Source: a bacterium 0.1xD8-71
GTDB taxonomy: Bacteria; Bacillota; Clostridia; Lachnospirales; Lachnospiraceae
Length of the DNA: 64,000 nt
NCBI GenBank assembly: GCA_003612405.1
Contig: RAYR01000010.1
Span: 124,001-188,000, forward strand
Reading direction: 5' to 3'
Below, in pieces: positions 1 through 8,999 of the stretch (position 1 is the stretch's first letter; the number at the start of each line of letters is the position of its first letter). A program made the translations under genes and the position numbers. The notes under the pieces were generated by a model, which made no database searches, was not told where the DNA came from, and saw only the letters and a program-made list of their open reading frames with translations.

Positions 1-70
1 AATCATAATAGCCTCCATTTCCAAATATTCACTAACGCTCATTGTACCATAATTGCCATGGATTCCGCAA
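1..70 (-). promoter_or_regulatory. Promoter, RBS and start codon of a gene leaving the left edge
   Basis: Read on the minus strand, TTGCGG (65-70) is followed after 18 bases by TACAAT (41-46), with TG one base upstream (an extended -10). A GGAGG ribosome site lies at 12-16 and an ATG at 4-6, five bases further. Only two codons of that gene are inside the window, so its product cannot be named. The promoter suggests that it starts a new transcription unit downstream of the glycan operon. Confidence 0.5.
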
Positions 71-87
71 GTTTATGGCAGATAGAA

Positions 88-1971
88 TCAGTTCCTCCTG
101 CTTTCATACACCACATACCCAGCATTACTGAAACTTTCCGCATACCCGTACTTGCGCATGAACGCACCCAGCCTTGCAAGCTTCTCATCTCCACGCATCT
201 TCTCCTGGTCTACGCCAAACCAGTTCATGGCCTCTGCGTCCTCGCTCAGATAGGCAGCCGCCGGGGTTGCCAGAATAATAACCGGCCTCTCCTCTCCTTC
301 TTCTATTCTTCGCTCCACCTGCTCCATATCCCGGTCAAACTCCGCCATACGATAGGAGTCAAGATCCGGCCAGAATGTAGACAGCGCAGGGGGCATATCC
401 AGCAGATAGCCAAGCCCCGGTATCTCTCCATAACAGATTATCTGACGGCCCGACAGACCGGCCGTCTGTACGTAAATGGCAAGTTCTTCAAGCAATTCTC
501 CGTTATCCTGGTTTGTATAGACGCCTGCCGCTTTCGCCGGTGTCTCTATCTGTGTATCTCTCTTTTCTCCCCACACACCATCCTGAAATACAAAGCACCC
601 ATGAAATCCAATGCTCTGTACCAAGACAAACACGAGCAGAATCACCAGCGGTACTTTCCATGTCAGACTGCGAAGACTTCCCGCGGATGCTCGAAACCAA
701 TCATAAATCACCCACAGGAAAAACGGCACCGCAAGAAACAGATTATTCATAATAGGATACAGGTGATTATTACTGCCCAGAGGCGTTATAAAAATCAACA
801 GAATCACCAACAGAGCAAACACCCTCTGCTCCTGGCTGACACGCCTGCCCGCCAGACAGTAAACCGCCGCCAAAATACACAAGAGAAGCAACAGCACTAC
901 CGGATAGTACATGCTTCTGTAATCATAATACTCTAAAGTAAACATGCCCCGGCCCCAGTAAAAGCGGAGCAAAAGCAGAAAAATACTTACATATATAACA
1001 AGACATGTTCCACGGGAAATCCTGCTTCCCTTTCCGTCCCCTGCCAGCCGGCCAGCCATGCGAAACAAAATCCAGCCGCCAAGCATACAGATTCCCGCAA
1101 ACAACAGCCAGAACAGGCCCCGTCCATAATCGCCAAACATGCCCGTCAGCATGGACAATGGTTTATAATCCGCCGCCTTTTCCGTCATGGCAAACATGGT
1201 CTGTATCATAGCCGGATAAGCCTGCCAGCCATAGCGGATACCAATAACCACCAAAGGAATCCCAAATCCGATCAGATAACCGTCGAGGCACCATATGATA
1301 GACCGTACGATTTTACCAAAAAAGTAAATTCCTGAGGAATTAACCTTTGTGGAAGAATCCACTGCGGAATTTGACTTTCTGTCCGTCAACCACACCCCGT
1401 ACCAGACAACCAGAATCAACGCCGCCTGCACCACGTTGGGCATACGCACCGCCACATTAGCCCCCAGGCAGACACCTGCCGCCGCGAAGTACCATCTGCG
1501 GTTTTTCTCCTTATCTTCCAAAATCCCCAGATATAACAGCAGGCTCCCCGCCGTCAGCAGAAGATAGGTAAGATAATTATACAGAATGACCGACGGACAC
1601 CAGCACAATCCAAGGGCTGCAAATTCACCGGCAGCCAAAAGCATCGCCGGCATCTTCCCCCGCAGCACCAAATAGGCTGTGAGCGCAATAAGTGCCGGTA
1701 TCAGCCCCGTATAAAAATTCATTCCCAGAAGGGTATTTCCAAAAGGCAGATGCATCAGCAGGCTGCCCCATACATTAGCCAGGAAAGTAGCCACAATCCA
1801 GGTACCATTCATCTGTCCGAAATACTGGAAATTGGACAGGCTGTATGTGGTATCCGACACATCAATTCCCTGGTTTATCTTAAGAAGGGGATACAAAAAC
1901 AATACCAGCGGAAATACGATATTCTCTATGAACTTTTGATTCTTTCCATAAAATCTCTTTACCTGCTCCAT
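88..1971 (-). CDS. Large multi-pass membrane protein, possible GT-C type glycosyltransferase
   Basis: The 627-residue protein has about ten or more hydrophobic segments spread over the first 460 residues and a soluble C-terminal part of about 160 residues containing ICYGEIPGLGYLLDMPP. This architecture (membrane channel plus terminal extracytoplasmic domain) is typical of GT-C fold lipid-linked-sugar transferases and related polymer-modifying proteins, but I cannot see a family-defining motif. It starts 15 bases after the acyltransferase stop and is the last gene of the left-hand group, just before a new promoter at 41-70. An acceptor-modifying transferase outside the membrane is an inference from structure and context. 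It could equally be an unclassified glycan-locus membrane protein. Confidence 0.6.
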   Translation of the reverse strand: MEQVKRFYGKNQKFIENIVFPLVLFLYPLLKINQGIDVSDTTYSLSNFQYFGQMNGTWIVATFLANVWGSLLMHLPFGNTLLGMNFYTGLIPALIALTAYLVLRGKMPAMLLAAGEFAALGLCWCPSVILYNYLTYLLLTAGSLLLYLGILEDKEKNRRWYFAAAGVCLGANVAVRMPNVVQAALILVVWYGVWLTDRKSNSAVDSSTKVNSSGIYFFGKIVRSIIWCLDGYLIGFGIPLVVIGIRYGWQAYPAMIQTMFAMTEKAADYKPLSMLTGMFGDYGRGLFWLLFAGICMLGGWILFRMAGRLAGDGKGSRISRGTCLVIYVSIFLLLLRFYWGRGMFTLEYYDYRSMYYPVVLLLLLCILAAVYCLAGRRVSQEQRVFALLVILLIFITPLGSNNHLYPIMNNLFLAVPFFLWVIYDWFRASAGSLRSLTWKVPLVILLVFVLVQSIGFHGCFVFQDGVWGEKRDTQIETPAKAAGVYTNQDNGELLEELAIYVQTAGLSGRQIICYGEIPGLGYLLDMPPALSTFWPDLDSYRMAEFDRDMEQVERRIEEGEERPVIILATPAAAYLSEDAEAMNWFGVDQEKMRGDEKLARLGAFMRKYGYAESFSNAGYVVYESRRN

Positions 1972-1986
1972 ACCGTCTCTTTCCGC

Positions 1987-3078
1987 TCAGATTTCTTTCC
2001 TGCCATAATGTCTCTTACGCCAGGAAGCTGCTAATCCAAACAGTCGCGCCCTCACCATATCCACCGCTGTCCCCGCCGCGTACACGAGCAGCACACAGCC
2101 AATCATATGGGGCACAAACCGCCAGGTACCGGCTGCCTGTTCTACGCCCAGCCACCGCATCCACTCATAGCGCACCAGCACATGTTCATGCAGAAGGTAT
2201 ATGCCAAATGTATAAGGCGCAAGCATACAGATAATATCCGCCGCCCGCCCTTCTTTGACCTGACTGTTCTTAAATACATAGAAAAGAGCCACCGCCCCTG
2301 CCAGGCAGAACAGGTGGTTATAAGTATAAGGCATATTTTCATAATAAGAAAAGGCATCTATCCTGCCAGCCAATCTATGAGATAACAGCGATGTTCCCCA
2401 GATCAACAGACTTGCAGACACATACACCAAAACCGCATGAAACTTCTTTTCCAGCCAGGCAATGCCATATTTCCTGATATAACCTGCCATCACAAACAGA
2501 CACAGAAACCATCCGAAACTATATCCGTACTGATCTGTCACAAGCTTCACCGGAACAATGGTCTTTCCCAGGGAAAAGAAACATAAAAGCAATCCAAGCA
2601 CAATACGAAGCTGCCGTTTCTCCAACTGCCGGATGCCTGCTGCCAGAAAAGGAGCAAAAAGATACAATAGCAGATACGATGTGGCAAACCAGTAATGCTC
2701 TGTCTCTATGGGAAGTACACAGGCAATCCAGTCATAAATACCCAGATTACGCCCTGGCGTCATACCCGTTCCAATCATCACACAGGGAATCAAAAGCGCA
2801 TAAAAAAGAACCTGACAGAGCAAAGACACCACTCGTCCCGGCTTCCACACAGATTCCACCATAAAATACCCGCTGATTAATACATAACAATTTACGGCCA
2901 CAATGCAAAAAGCTTCTATCAGCCACGCAAAATAATTGACACCACTGTCACTTTCCGCAAAAGGTACGGCAACACTGCCCTTCACCAGATAGTGAAGCGT
3001 GATAATCATAAACATCGCCACAATACGCAGCAATTCAAAATTGGCCTGTCGCTTTCCGTTCATGCTTCCTGTCCTCAT
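1987..3078 (-). CDS. Acyltransferase 3 family membrane protein (O-acetyltransferase-like)
   Basis: The 363-residue protein has the acyltransferase-3 layout: an N-terminal signature NFELLRIVAMFMIITLHYL (residues 13-31) with the conserved histidine in the first membrane helix, followed by about ten hydrophobic segments. Family members such as OafA and WecH acylate surface sugars, usually O-acetylation, at the cytoplasmic membrane. The ATG overlaps the GtrA stop as ATGA, indicating translational coupling. A second ATG at codon 6, with GGA upstream, is also possible. The likely substrate is a sugar residue of the glycan made here; the acyl group is not predictable. Confidence 0.85.
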   Translation of the reverse strand: MRTGSMNGKRQANFELLRIVAMFMIITLHYLVKGSVAVPFAESDSGVNYFAWLIEAFCIVAVNCYVLISGYFMVESVWKPGRVVSLLCQVLFYALLIPCVMIGTGMTPGRNLGIYDWIACVLPIETEHYWFATSYLLLYLFAPFLAAGIRQLEKRQLRIVLGLLLCFFSLGKTIVPVKLVTDQYGYSFGWFLCLFVMAGYIRKYGIAWLEKKFHAVLVYVSASLLIWGTSLLSHRLAGRIDAFSYYENMPYTYNHLFCLAGAVALFYVFKNSQVKEGRAADIICMLAPYTFGIYLLHEHVLVRYEWMRWLGVEQAAGTWRFVPHMIGCVLLVYAAGTAVDMVRARLFGLAASWRKRHYGRKEI

Positions 3079-3536
3079 TCCCTGCCCTCTTTGGGCGCAG
3101 AGTCATTTTTGCTCTTGAAAATCCAGATCTTACTTAAGATATAATTGGCCAGAATCACAATTGTCTGGCAGATCAGTTTGGAAATCTTATCATTTGCATG
3201 TGCACAGTCTACCAGCAAATACATCAACACCATTTCCAGAACACCTGTCGCTACTCTTGCACTGATAAAAGAAACAAATTCTTTCCAGACCGCTGCCATA
3301 TCCTTGTTGTTGCTCTTAAAGACAAACCGTCTGTTGGTCCAATAGGCAAACACCACCGTCAAAGCCCATGCCAGTGCTGTCGCTATGATATAGCCATATG
3401 GTATCCGTATGACACTCTCAAACAAAAAATACAGGATATAGTTCAGAACAAAAGCCAGGAACCCAAAAAACAGATAATTAATTCCCTCTTCGTATTTTTT
3501 GTACATGCCCCAGCCGAAATTCCATAATTTTTTCAT
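3075..3536 (-). CDS. GtrA family membrane protein
   Basis: This is a 153-residue, four-helix membrane protein of the GtrA family, with the typical motif of helices separated by NRRFVFKSN and ending with ILSKIWIFKS. GtrA proteins are thought to flip or present polyprenyl-phosphate-linked sugars made by a GtrB-type transferase. A GtrB-like enzyme is present at 30120-31052, far upstream, rather than adjacent. I chose the ATG at 3536 (MKKLWNFGW) because GAGG lies five bases upstream. A longer frame to 3596 exists without a ribosome site. Confidence 0.85.
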   Translation of the reverse strand: MKKLWNFGWGMYKKYEEGINYLFFGFLAFVLNYILYFLFESVIRIPYGYIIATALAWALTVVFAYWTNRRFVFKSNNKDMAAVWKEFVSFISARVATGVLEMVLMYLLVDCAHANDKISKLICQTIVILANYILSKIWIFKSKNDSAPKEGRE

Positions 3537-3607
3537 ATTTTCCTCGATTCCAAAACGCCTCATTGGTAACGTTTCCTTTGTAGCGCATCCATTCAAACAC
3601 TGTTTTC

Positions 3608-5362
3608 TTACCGTTCCCTGGATACTTTTGCGTCTTCCACCCGGTACACCATATCACACTTTTCAATGGTCTGCAATCTGTGGGCAATGATGATAAGCGT
3701 CTTTTTACCATGCAGTCTGTTGATGGAATCCATGATGGCCGCCTCAGTATCATTGTCCAGTGCCGACGTTGCTTCATCCAGCACCAGCACCTCCGGATCC
3801 TCAAAAAGCGCCCTGGCAATGCTGATGCGCTGTCTTTGTCCGCCTGAAATACGGATACCCCTCTCACCGATACTAGTGTCAAGCTCTTCCGGCAGCCCTC
3901 TCACAAAGGTATCAAGCTGAGCCTCCTCAAGAGCCCGCCATACCTTCTCATCATCTATCTCTTCCGCCGGATAGCCAAAGGCCACATTCTTGCGGATAGA
4001 ATCGTCAATCATAAAAACCGTCTGCGGAATATATCCGATATTCTTAAGCCAGGAGGCATAATGCTCCCTCACATCCTGCCCATCCGCCAGAATCCTGCCC
4101 TCTTCTAACTGCAAAAGCCCCAGCAGGATATCCACAATCGTAGATTTGCCGGCCCCAGTGGTTCCCACAATACCCACAGAGCTGCCAATCGGTATCGTCA
4201 TATCCGCATGTTCAAAGATCAGCACATTGGTATTGGGATACTTATAGGTAATATTTTCAAGCCGGATTTCCCCATTGACTTCCAGCTTCTCAATCTCTTT
4301 CTTCTGCTGATACACCGCCGCATCATAAGTTACCCTGCCGTCATGAATCTCCTCCTGCAGGTTATCACTGACTCCCATAAAGAAAGGTTCAAAATAGGAG
4401 ATAGACGTCTGATAGTTGTTAATCCTGTTCACGCTGGGAAGAAGCCTCATGGCCGCCGCCGCCAATGCCGTCAGCTGCGGCAGCAGTTCTTTGATCTGTG
4501 TGCCCTGTCCGAGCGTCACCACGAAATAGCCCACCATGCCCGCAATACACACGGTCTCAATCAAAAGTCTCGGCGTTGCGTTGAACAGATTGTACTTCTG
4601 CACGGAATTCACATATCCTGCTCCGCATTTGGCATATTCATTGATAAAATAATTTTCCTTGTTGGCAATCTTGATTTCCTTAATGCCCATCACCGACTGC
4701 TCAATCCATTTATACAGGCCGCTGTAATAATCCTGATTATCCTGTCCGGCTTTGATCATAATGGGCTTTAAAACCTTTTTAATGACAAAGAGAAGCGCAA
4801 CCATAAGAACTGCCACAAACATAATCATCACTGCATCCGAAAAAATAAAGAGCGCGACCACCAGACAGATAAATACAATAGCTTCACTGAACAACTGAAG
4901 ACAGCTTAAAATCAGCCCATACATATTATTCACATCGGAGGTGATATTACGCTGTATCACGGATGTATCCGCATTTAAATAATACTCGTAAGGGCGCTGC
5001 ATAAAATTAATCATCATACGCCTTGAAGTGGCAAACTGATTTGTATACACAAACTTAAGCTGAACTTTCTGCTGACAGAACAGATACATATTTTTAAGCA
5101 CTGTCATCACCACAAAAGCCGACAGCAGAAACATGGCAAACTGTACATTGCTCTTCATGCCAAACATATCATAAACCGCGGAAAGGAGTCTGCTCTCCTG
5201 AACCGCCACCGGATCCATCACCACGGTAACGATAGGCACAAGCATGGAAATTCCCAGACTTTCCAACACACCGCCAAACAGCATCATGACAATAAGTCCC
5301 ATCATGGTTCTCTTCTGTTTCTTGTCCAACAGAAGATTCATTTTCCTCAAAATCTTCAGCAT
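3608..5362 (-). CDS. ABC transporter, fused permease/ATPase (PglK/MsbA-like flippase)
   Basis: At 584 residues it is a complete ABC exporter half-transporter. Six membrane helices lie within residues 20-310. The ATPase follows, with Walker A GTTGAGKST (400-408), the signature SGGQRQR (506-512) and Walker B VLVLDEAT (525-532). Half-transporters of this kind in glycan clusters, typified by Campylobacter PglK, flip lipid-linked oligosaccharides across the membrane as homodimers. No Wzx-type flippase was recognised in the window, so this is the best candidate exporter for the glycan. It precedes gtrA by 71 bases. A general lipid or drug exporter is less likely given the neighbours. Confidence 0.85.
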   Translation of the reverse strand: MLKILRKMNLLLDKKQKRTMMGLIVMMLFGGVLESLGISMLVPIVTVVMDPVAVQESRLLSAVYDMFGMKSNVQFAMFLLSAFVVMTVLKNMYLFCQQKVQLKFVYTNQFATSRRMMINFMQRPYEYYLNADTSVIQRNITSDVNNMYGLILSCLQLFSEAIVFICLVVALFIFSDAVMIMFVAVLMVALLFVIKKVLKPIMIKAGQDNQDYYSGLYKWIEQSVMGIKEIKIANKENYFINEYAKCGAGYVNSVQKYNLFNATPRLLIETVCIAGMVGYFVVTLGQGTQIKELLPQLTALAAAAMRLLPSVNRINNYQTSISYFEPFFMGVSDNLQEEIHDGRVTYDAAVYQQKKEIEKLEVNGEIRLENITYKYPNTNVLIFEHADMTIPIGSSVGIVGTTGAGKSTIVDILLGLLQLEEGRILADGQDVREHYASWLKNIGYIPQTVFMIDDSIRKNVAFGYPAEEIDDEKVWRALEEAQLDTFVRGLPEELDTSIGERGIRISGGQRQRISIARALFEDPEVLVLDEATSALDNDTEAAIMDSINRLHGKKTLIIIAHRLQTIEKCDMVYRVEDAKVSRER

Positions 5363-5445
5363 GATCTATTTCCTTTTCTCTCTTTGCATAACAGGAATAT
5401 CTTACCACAGGAACGGATTTAACGCAAATTTACTGCCATATACAC

Positions 5446-6519
5446 TCAGATATAATCATTCTGCCTGTGCAGTTCCGGAGCCTCATACTGATCCATAAAG
5501 TCCTCACCCAGAAAAACAATCTCCTCGGCAAACAGAATTCCATTGGGAACTGTAAACACGGAGACTACTCTTTTAAACGACAGACCGGAAATATAATTCA
5601 GAATTTCCATGGGAAAGCTGCCGCTTAACACAATATGCTCCGGAAACTCCTTTTCATAGTCAAGCACATCCCTGGGGTGCGGTTTAATCAGTATCTGCGC
5701 TTTCTTTCCATCTACCACACCATACTGTTCTATGATATCCGCAAAAATCTTTCTGCGCGTCTCCAGATCACACAAGGGCTCCGACAACACCAGTACCTTC
5801 TGCTCTTCTCCCTGCGCAAGCTGCGCCATCAGCCTGTCCGGATCCTCGATAAACAGACGGACTAAAATATCCTTATCCTCCTGTGTCAGCCTCTCTGCCA
5901 GTTTGGCCCGCGGCACCTCTCTGTATTTTTTGCAGGGATAAGGAACCACGCTGATATCATTGATCTCCATATCCAGGCAATATTTCCCGTAACCGTTCTG
6001 AATGAAGATCAGATTCCGTGCCGCCATCCAGGCTTTCAAGCCGAAATGTCCTCTGTTGTCGTAGCGTGCCGTATCATAGTACTGGATACAGTTAAGCCCG
6101 TCCTCCAACGCATGATAATGAATTTTCTTATAACTCAGATAATATCCGATGGGGTCAGAATCACAAAATACATAAATGTCCTTATATTCCTTAAAATCCA
6201 CCGGCACATAAGGTTCCTGCAATTTGCCAAGCAGCTTGGTATATTTTATTCTGGCAAGCATATTCAAAATCAAATTGCCACGGTCAGTATGATATTTTTT
6301 CAGTTCCGGAAAAAAGGTATCTTCCTTCTCGTCAAACAGCACTACCTCCTCAAACAGAGGACATTTTCCGGCGCGTTCATCCAGATTTCCAAAAGGGTTG
6401 GACATGGTGCTTAACACCAGTGTGGCGCATCCCTGTTTCTCCCCGGGCAGTGCCAGTTCCTTCAAACAGGCTACATATACATGATAAAAAGTGTGACATA
6501 CATAAATCCGGTCTTTCAT
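5446..6519 (-). CDS. GT52 sialyltransferase-like glycosyltransferase
   Basis: The 357-residue soluble protein begins IYVCHTFYHVYVACL and carries ILIKPHPRD near residue 290. This pattern of an N-terminal H-x-F/Y-H strand and a late K-P-H-P-R-D motif fits glycosyltransferase family 52 and related CMP-nonulosonate transferases. Its position beside pseI and pseF, whose product is CMP-pseudaminic acid, makes it a good candidate for the pseudaminyl transferase. That role is inference; the family assignment itself is moderately sure. The gene starts 273 bases from the divergent decarboxylase gene, with AGGAG 13 bases upstream of ATG. Confidence 0.6.
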   Translation of the reverse strand: MKDRIYVCHTFYHVYVACLKELALPGEKQGCATLVLSTMSNPFGNLDERAGKCPLFEEVVLFDEKEDTFFPELKKYHTDRGNLILNMLARIKYTKLLGKLQEPYVPVDFKEYKDIYVFCDSDPIGYYLSYKKIHYHALEDGLNCIQYYDTARYDNRGHFGLKAWMAARNLIFIQNGYGKYCLDMEINDISVVPYPCKKYREVPRAKLAERLTQEDKDILVRLFIEDPDRLMAQLAQGEEQKVLVLSEPLCDLETRRKIFADIIEQYGVVDGKKAQILIKPHPRDVLDYEKEFPEHIVLSGSFPMEILNYISGLSFKRVVSVFTVPNGILFAEEIVFLGEDFMDQYEAPELHRQNDYI

Positions 6520-6618
6520 TTTGATAAAAATACTCCTCTCACAACACGCACATGTCTCAACCTTTCTTCTATATTCCGAAGTGGCATAAATTCCGGTTTT
6601 ACTGATCCAATAAATATT

Positions 6619-6637
6619 TTGACAGTAAAACAGTCAA
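6619..6637. promoter_or_regulatory. 19-base imperfect palindrome over the -35 box, operator candidate
   Basis: The 19 bases have the form TTGAC-x-GT-xxx-AC-x-GTCAA, an imperfect dyad symmetrical about 6628. It covers the plus-strand -35 box and creates a TTGACT on the minus strand, pointing toward the GT52 gene. A repressor or a divergent pair of -35 elements would both explain it. Confidence 0.4.
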
Positions 6638-6648
6638 TTTATTATAAT
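6619..6648 (+). promoter_or_regulatory. Consensus sigma-A promoter for the decarboxylase/ATP-grasp pair
   Basis: TTGACA at 6619-6624 and TATAAT at 6643-6648 are separated by 18 bases; both boxes are perfect matches. Transcription would start near 6655, leaving a leader of about 138 bases before the ATG at 6793. Confidence 0.7.
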
Positions 6649-6792
6649 ATATCCAGCCATAATTGTAAAACCTTACCCTGCTTTACTTGTAACCCTTATC
6701 AAAATAAGGTAAGATGAAAACAGTTATGCAGACAGATTTTCATTGATTTTATATTAATGAAGAAAAATTATGAAACAGAAAGGTTTCTTCCC

Positions 6793-8007
6793 ATGACTAC
6801 GCAGATTCCGACTCCCTATTTTGTGATAGATGAGCCCACCTTGCAGCGCTATTATGACATGCTGGCGGATTCTCTTGCGCAAAACTGGCCCAACTACCTG
6901 ATCGGCTACTCTTTCAAGACCAATTCCCTGCCCTGGCTTGTGTCTTTTGTCAAAAGAAACGGCTCCTACGCAGAGGTTGTATCAGAAGACGAATACCTTC
7001 TGGCAAAGTATCTTGGCTTCTCAGACCATGAAATCATATATAACGGTCCCTACAAGAGCCGGAAATCATTTGAGAATGTACTACTTGCAGGCGGCTATGT
7101 GAACCTGGATTCCCGTCAGGAATTGGAGTGGCTGACTGCCTTAGCCGGTTCCATGCCGGACAGGACTTTCAAGGTCGGTATCCGTGCCAATTTTGAACTG
7201 GAAAAAATGTGTCCCGGCGAAACTACCATGGGGGAGGCCAGCGGACGGTTCGGTTTCTGTTATGAGACAGGCCGGTTTGCGGATGCGGTTGAGACCATCC
7301 GCAGACTCCCCAATGTACAGATTGCAGGACTGCATCTTCACTCCAGCAGCAAAACCCGCAGTGTCGGTATCTTCCGCGCGATTGCCCGGATGGCCTGCCA
7401 TCTGCAAGAAGAATTCAGCTTTACATTAGAGTATGTGGACCTGGGCGGCGGCTACTGCGGCGGTATGGAAGGGCGGCCGGAGTATCCCGATTATTTCCCG
7501 GTGGTAGCCAGGGAACTGTCAAGGTGTTTTTCCCCTGACCAGACCCGGCTGATTGTAGAACCCGGTATTTCTCTGATTTCCAAATGTACCACCTTCGTGA
7601 CCAGCGTATTTGACACCCGGGATATCAAAGGGACCCGCTATCTGATGACAGACGGCAGCCGTTTTAACATCGATCCAACCATGATTAAGAATTCCCACCT
7701 GTTCCATATAGAATACAAGGCAGACTATACGAAGAAGCGGCCTATCATGGAACAGCAGATTGTCAGCGGCTTTACCTGTATGGAGGTTGACCGTCTCTTC
7801 ACACATACACGCCAGCCCGAACTGGTGCCTGGGGATCGTATCATCTATGAAAACGTGGGCGGCTATACCATGAGTTTAAATCCGCTCTTCATCCAGTATT
7901 TCCCTGCCGTCTATGTACAAAATGAAGAAAAGATGAAACTGGTACGCAGAAAATGGACGCCGGAAGATTACGTACAGGGCAGTATCCTGACAGACGAAGA
8001 ATTGTAG
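6793..8007 (+). CDS. Fold-type III PLP-dependent decarboxylase (DAP/ornithine decarboxylase-like)
   Basis: The 404-residue enzyme has the layout of the DAP/Orn/Arg decarboxylase-2 family: N-terminal TPYFVIDE, the PLP-lysine motif YSFKTN (lysine 42), the phosphate-binding glycine strand VDLGGGYCGG, EPGISLI, and a late ENVGGY region in the position of the usual active-site Cys-Glu motif. It lies 17 bases before an ATP-grasp gene and beside pseI/pseF, so it probably prepares an amino compound for sugar modification rather than lysine. I chose the ATG at 6793 because AGAAAGG lies at 6777-6783. An in-frame ATG at 6757 has no ribosome site. The true substrate is unknown. Confidence 0.75.
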   Translation: MTTQIPTPYFVIDEPTLQRYYDMLADSLAQNWPNYLIGYSFKTNSLPWLVSFVKRNGSYAEVVSEDEYLLAKYLGFSDHEIIYNGPYKSRKSFENVLLAGGYVNLDSRQELEWLTALAGSMPDRTFKVGIRANFELEKMCPGETTMGEASGRFGFCYETGRFADAVETIRRLPNVQIAGLHLHSSSKTRSVGIFRAIARMACHLQEEFSFTLEYVDLGGGYCGGMEGRPEYPDYFPVVARELSRCFSPDQTRLIVEPGISLISKCTTFVTSVFDTRDIKGTRYLMTDGSRFNIDPTMIKNSHLFHIEYKADYTKKRPIMEQQIVSGFTCMEVDRLFTHTRQPELVPGDRIIYENVGGYTMSLNPLFIQYFPAVYVQNEEKMKLVRRKWTPEDYVQGSILTDEEL

Positions 8008-8024
8008 AAGGGATCAGAAATACC

Positions 8025-8987
8025 ATGAATATCTTAATCTTAAGCTGCGGCACCAGAAACCTGCTGGTGCGCTATTTTAAAGAACCCGACAGTGGATTCA
8101 GGCGGGTTGTGGGTACAGATTGCAGTGCTTATGCACCAGCTCTGTATGAAACAGATGCCCACTATCTCGTCCCCCGCATGACAAAACCCGATTATCTGGA
8201 TACCATACTGGATATCTGCCGCAGGGAATCCATTGATGCTGTCCTCCCCTTACAGGAAGACGAGCTGGCACTGATTGCCTCCCATCGGAAACTGTTTACC
8301 GACATAGGCGTGACCCCTGTGGTATCGTCCTTGTCCGCCGTAGATCTGTGCCGTGATAAATATGCCTTTTATCAGCATCTGCTCAGCCATCATCTGCCTG
8401 TCCTCCCAAGCTGCAACAGCTTTACTGCTTTTCTGAAAGAACAGGAGACAGGACGCATGAACCTGCCGGTATTTATCAAACCTACGAAAGGATGCGGCAG
8501 TATTGGCATCCAGAAAGTAGAACATCTGGAATTACTGGAAGCTCTCTGTAAATATGCCGATGAAGAATACATGATACAGACTCTGGCACAAGGAGAAGAA
8601 TTCGGCGCCGATATTTACGTAGACATGCTCACCCATAAGCCCGTCTGCCTTTTTGTCAAAAAGAAACTGCGGATGCGCGCCGGAGAGACAGAAAAATCTG
8701 TTTCGTATAAAGATGAGGCACTGTTTCAATTGATTCTCGATACCGTGACAACTCTGGAATTATCCGGCCCCATTGACATGGATATTTTTCAGGTAGACGG
8801 CAGCTACTATATCTCCGAAATCAATCCACGTTTCGGCGGCGGTTATCCTCATGCCCATAATTGCGGAATCCGCTTTCCGCAGCTGATTGCCAGCAATCTT
8901 GCCGGCAAAGAAAATGCAGATACCATCGGCTCTTACGAAGAGGATATCTGCATGTTAAAATATACGGATTTATTAATCCGAAAATAA
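8025..8987 (+). CDS. ATP-grasp ligase (carbamoyl-phosphate-synthase-like)
   Basis: The 320-residue protein opens with a Rossmann-like strand NILILSCGTRN. It then has the ATP-grasp core: FIKPTKGCGSIGI for the phosphate-binding loop, EEYMIQTLAQGEEFGADIYV, and the metal-binding INPRFGGGYPHAHN. ATP-grasp ligases activate a carboxylate as acyl phosphate and join it to an amine. Paired with the preceding PLP decarboxylase, from which it is separated by 17 bases, it could attach an amino-acid-derived group to an amino sugar. This is inference. The start at 8025 has AGAAGGG upstream. The gene converges on pseI with only 12 bases between the stops. Confidence 0.8.
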   Translation: MNILILSCGTRNLLVRYFKEPDSGFRRVVGTDCSAYAPALYETDAHYLVPRMTKPDYLDTILDICRRESIDAVLPLQEDELALIASHRKLFTDIGVTPVVSSLSAVDLCRDKYAFYQHLLSHHLPVLPSCNSFTAFLKEQETGRMNLPVFIKPTKGCGSIGIQKVEHLELLEALCKYADEEYMIQTLAQGEEFGADIYVDMLTHKPVCLFVKKKLRMRAGETEKSVSYKDEALFQLILDTVTTLELSGPIDMDIFQVDGSYYISEINPRFGGGYPHAHNCGIRFPQLIASNLAGKENADTIGSYEEDICMLKYTDLLIRK

Positions 8988-8999
8988 ATTCTATTGGTG

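Larger units (their letters stand above)
6520..6792. other. Divergent intergenic region, GT52 gene and decarboxylase gene
   Basis: This 273-base A+T-rich spacer separates the minus-strand GT52 gene from the plus-strand decarboxylase gene. It holds a consensus plus-strand promoter (6619-6648), a palindrome over its -35 box (6619-6637) and, in the long leader, two mutually exclusive hairpins: CTTACC 6672-6677 with GGTAAG 6708-6713, or CCTTAT 6694-6699 with ATAAGG 6704-6709. No small open frame with a ribosome site was convincing. Confidence 0.5.

Noticed and set aside
42..87. Inverted TGCCAT/ATGGCA near the left edge as a terminator
   Set aside because: The stem is six pairs with a long loop and no T run, and it overlaps a good promoter for the next gene.
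58..936. A 292-codon plus-strand open frame
   Set aside because: It lies antisense over the 627-residue membrane protein gene, has no ribosome site and reads as low-complexity H/Q/R-rich sequence typical of a shadow frame.
3478..3882. A minus-strand frame of 134 codons spanning the end of the ABC gene and the gtrA start
   Set aside because: It is out of frame with both conserved proteins and shows no domain. Both neighbours are complete without it.
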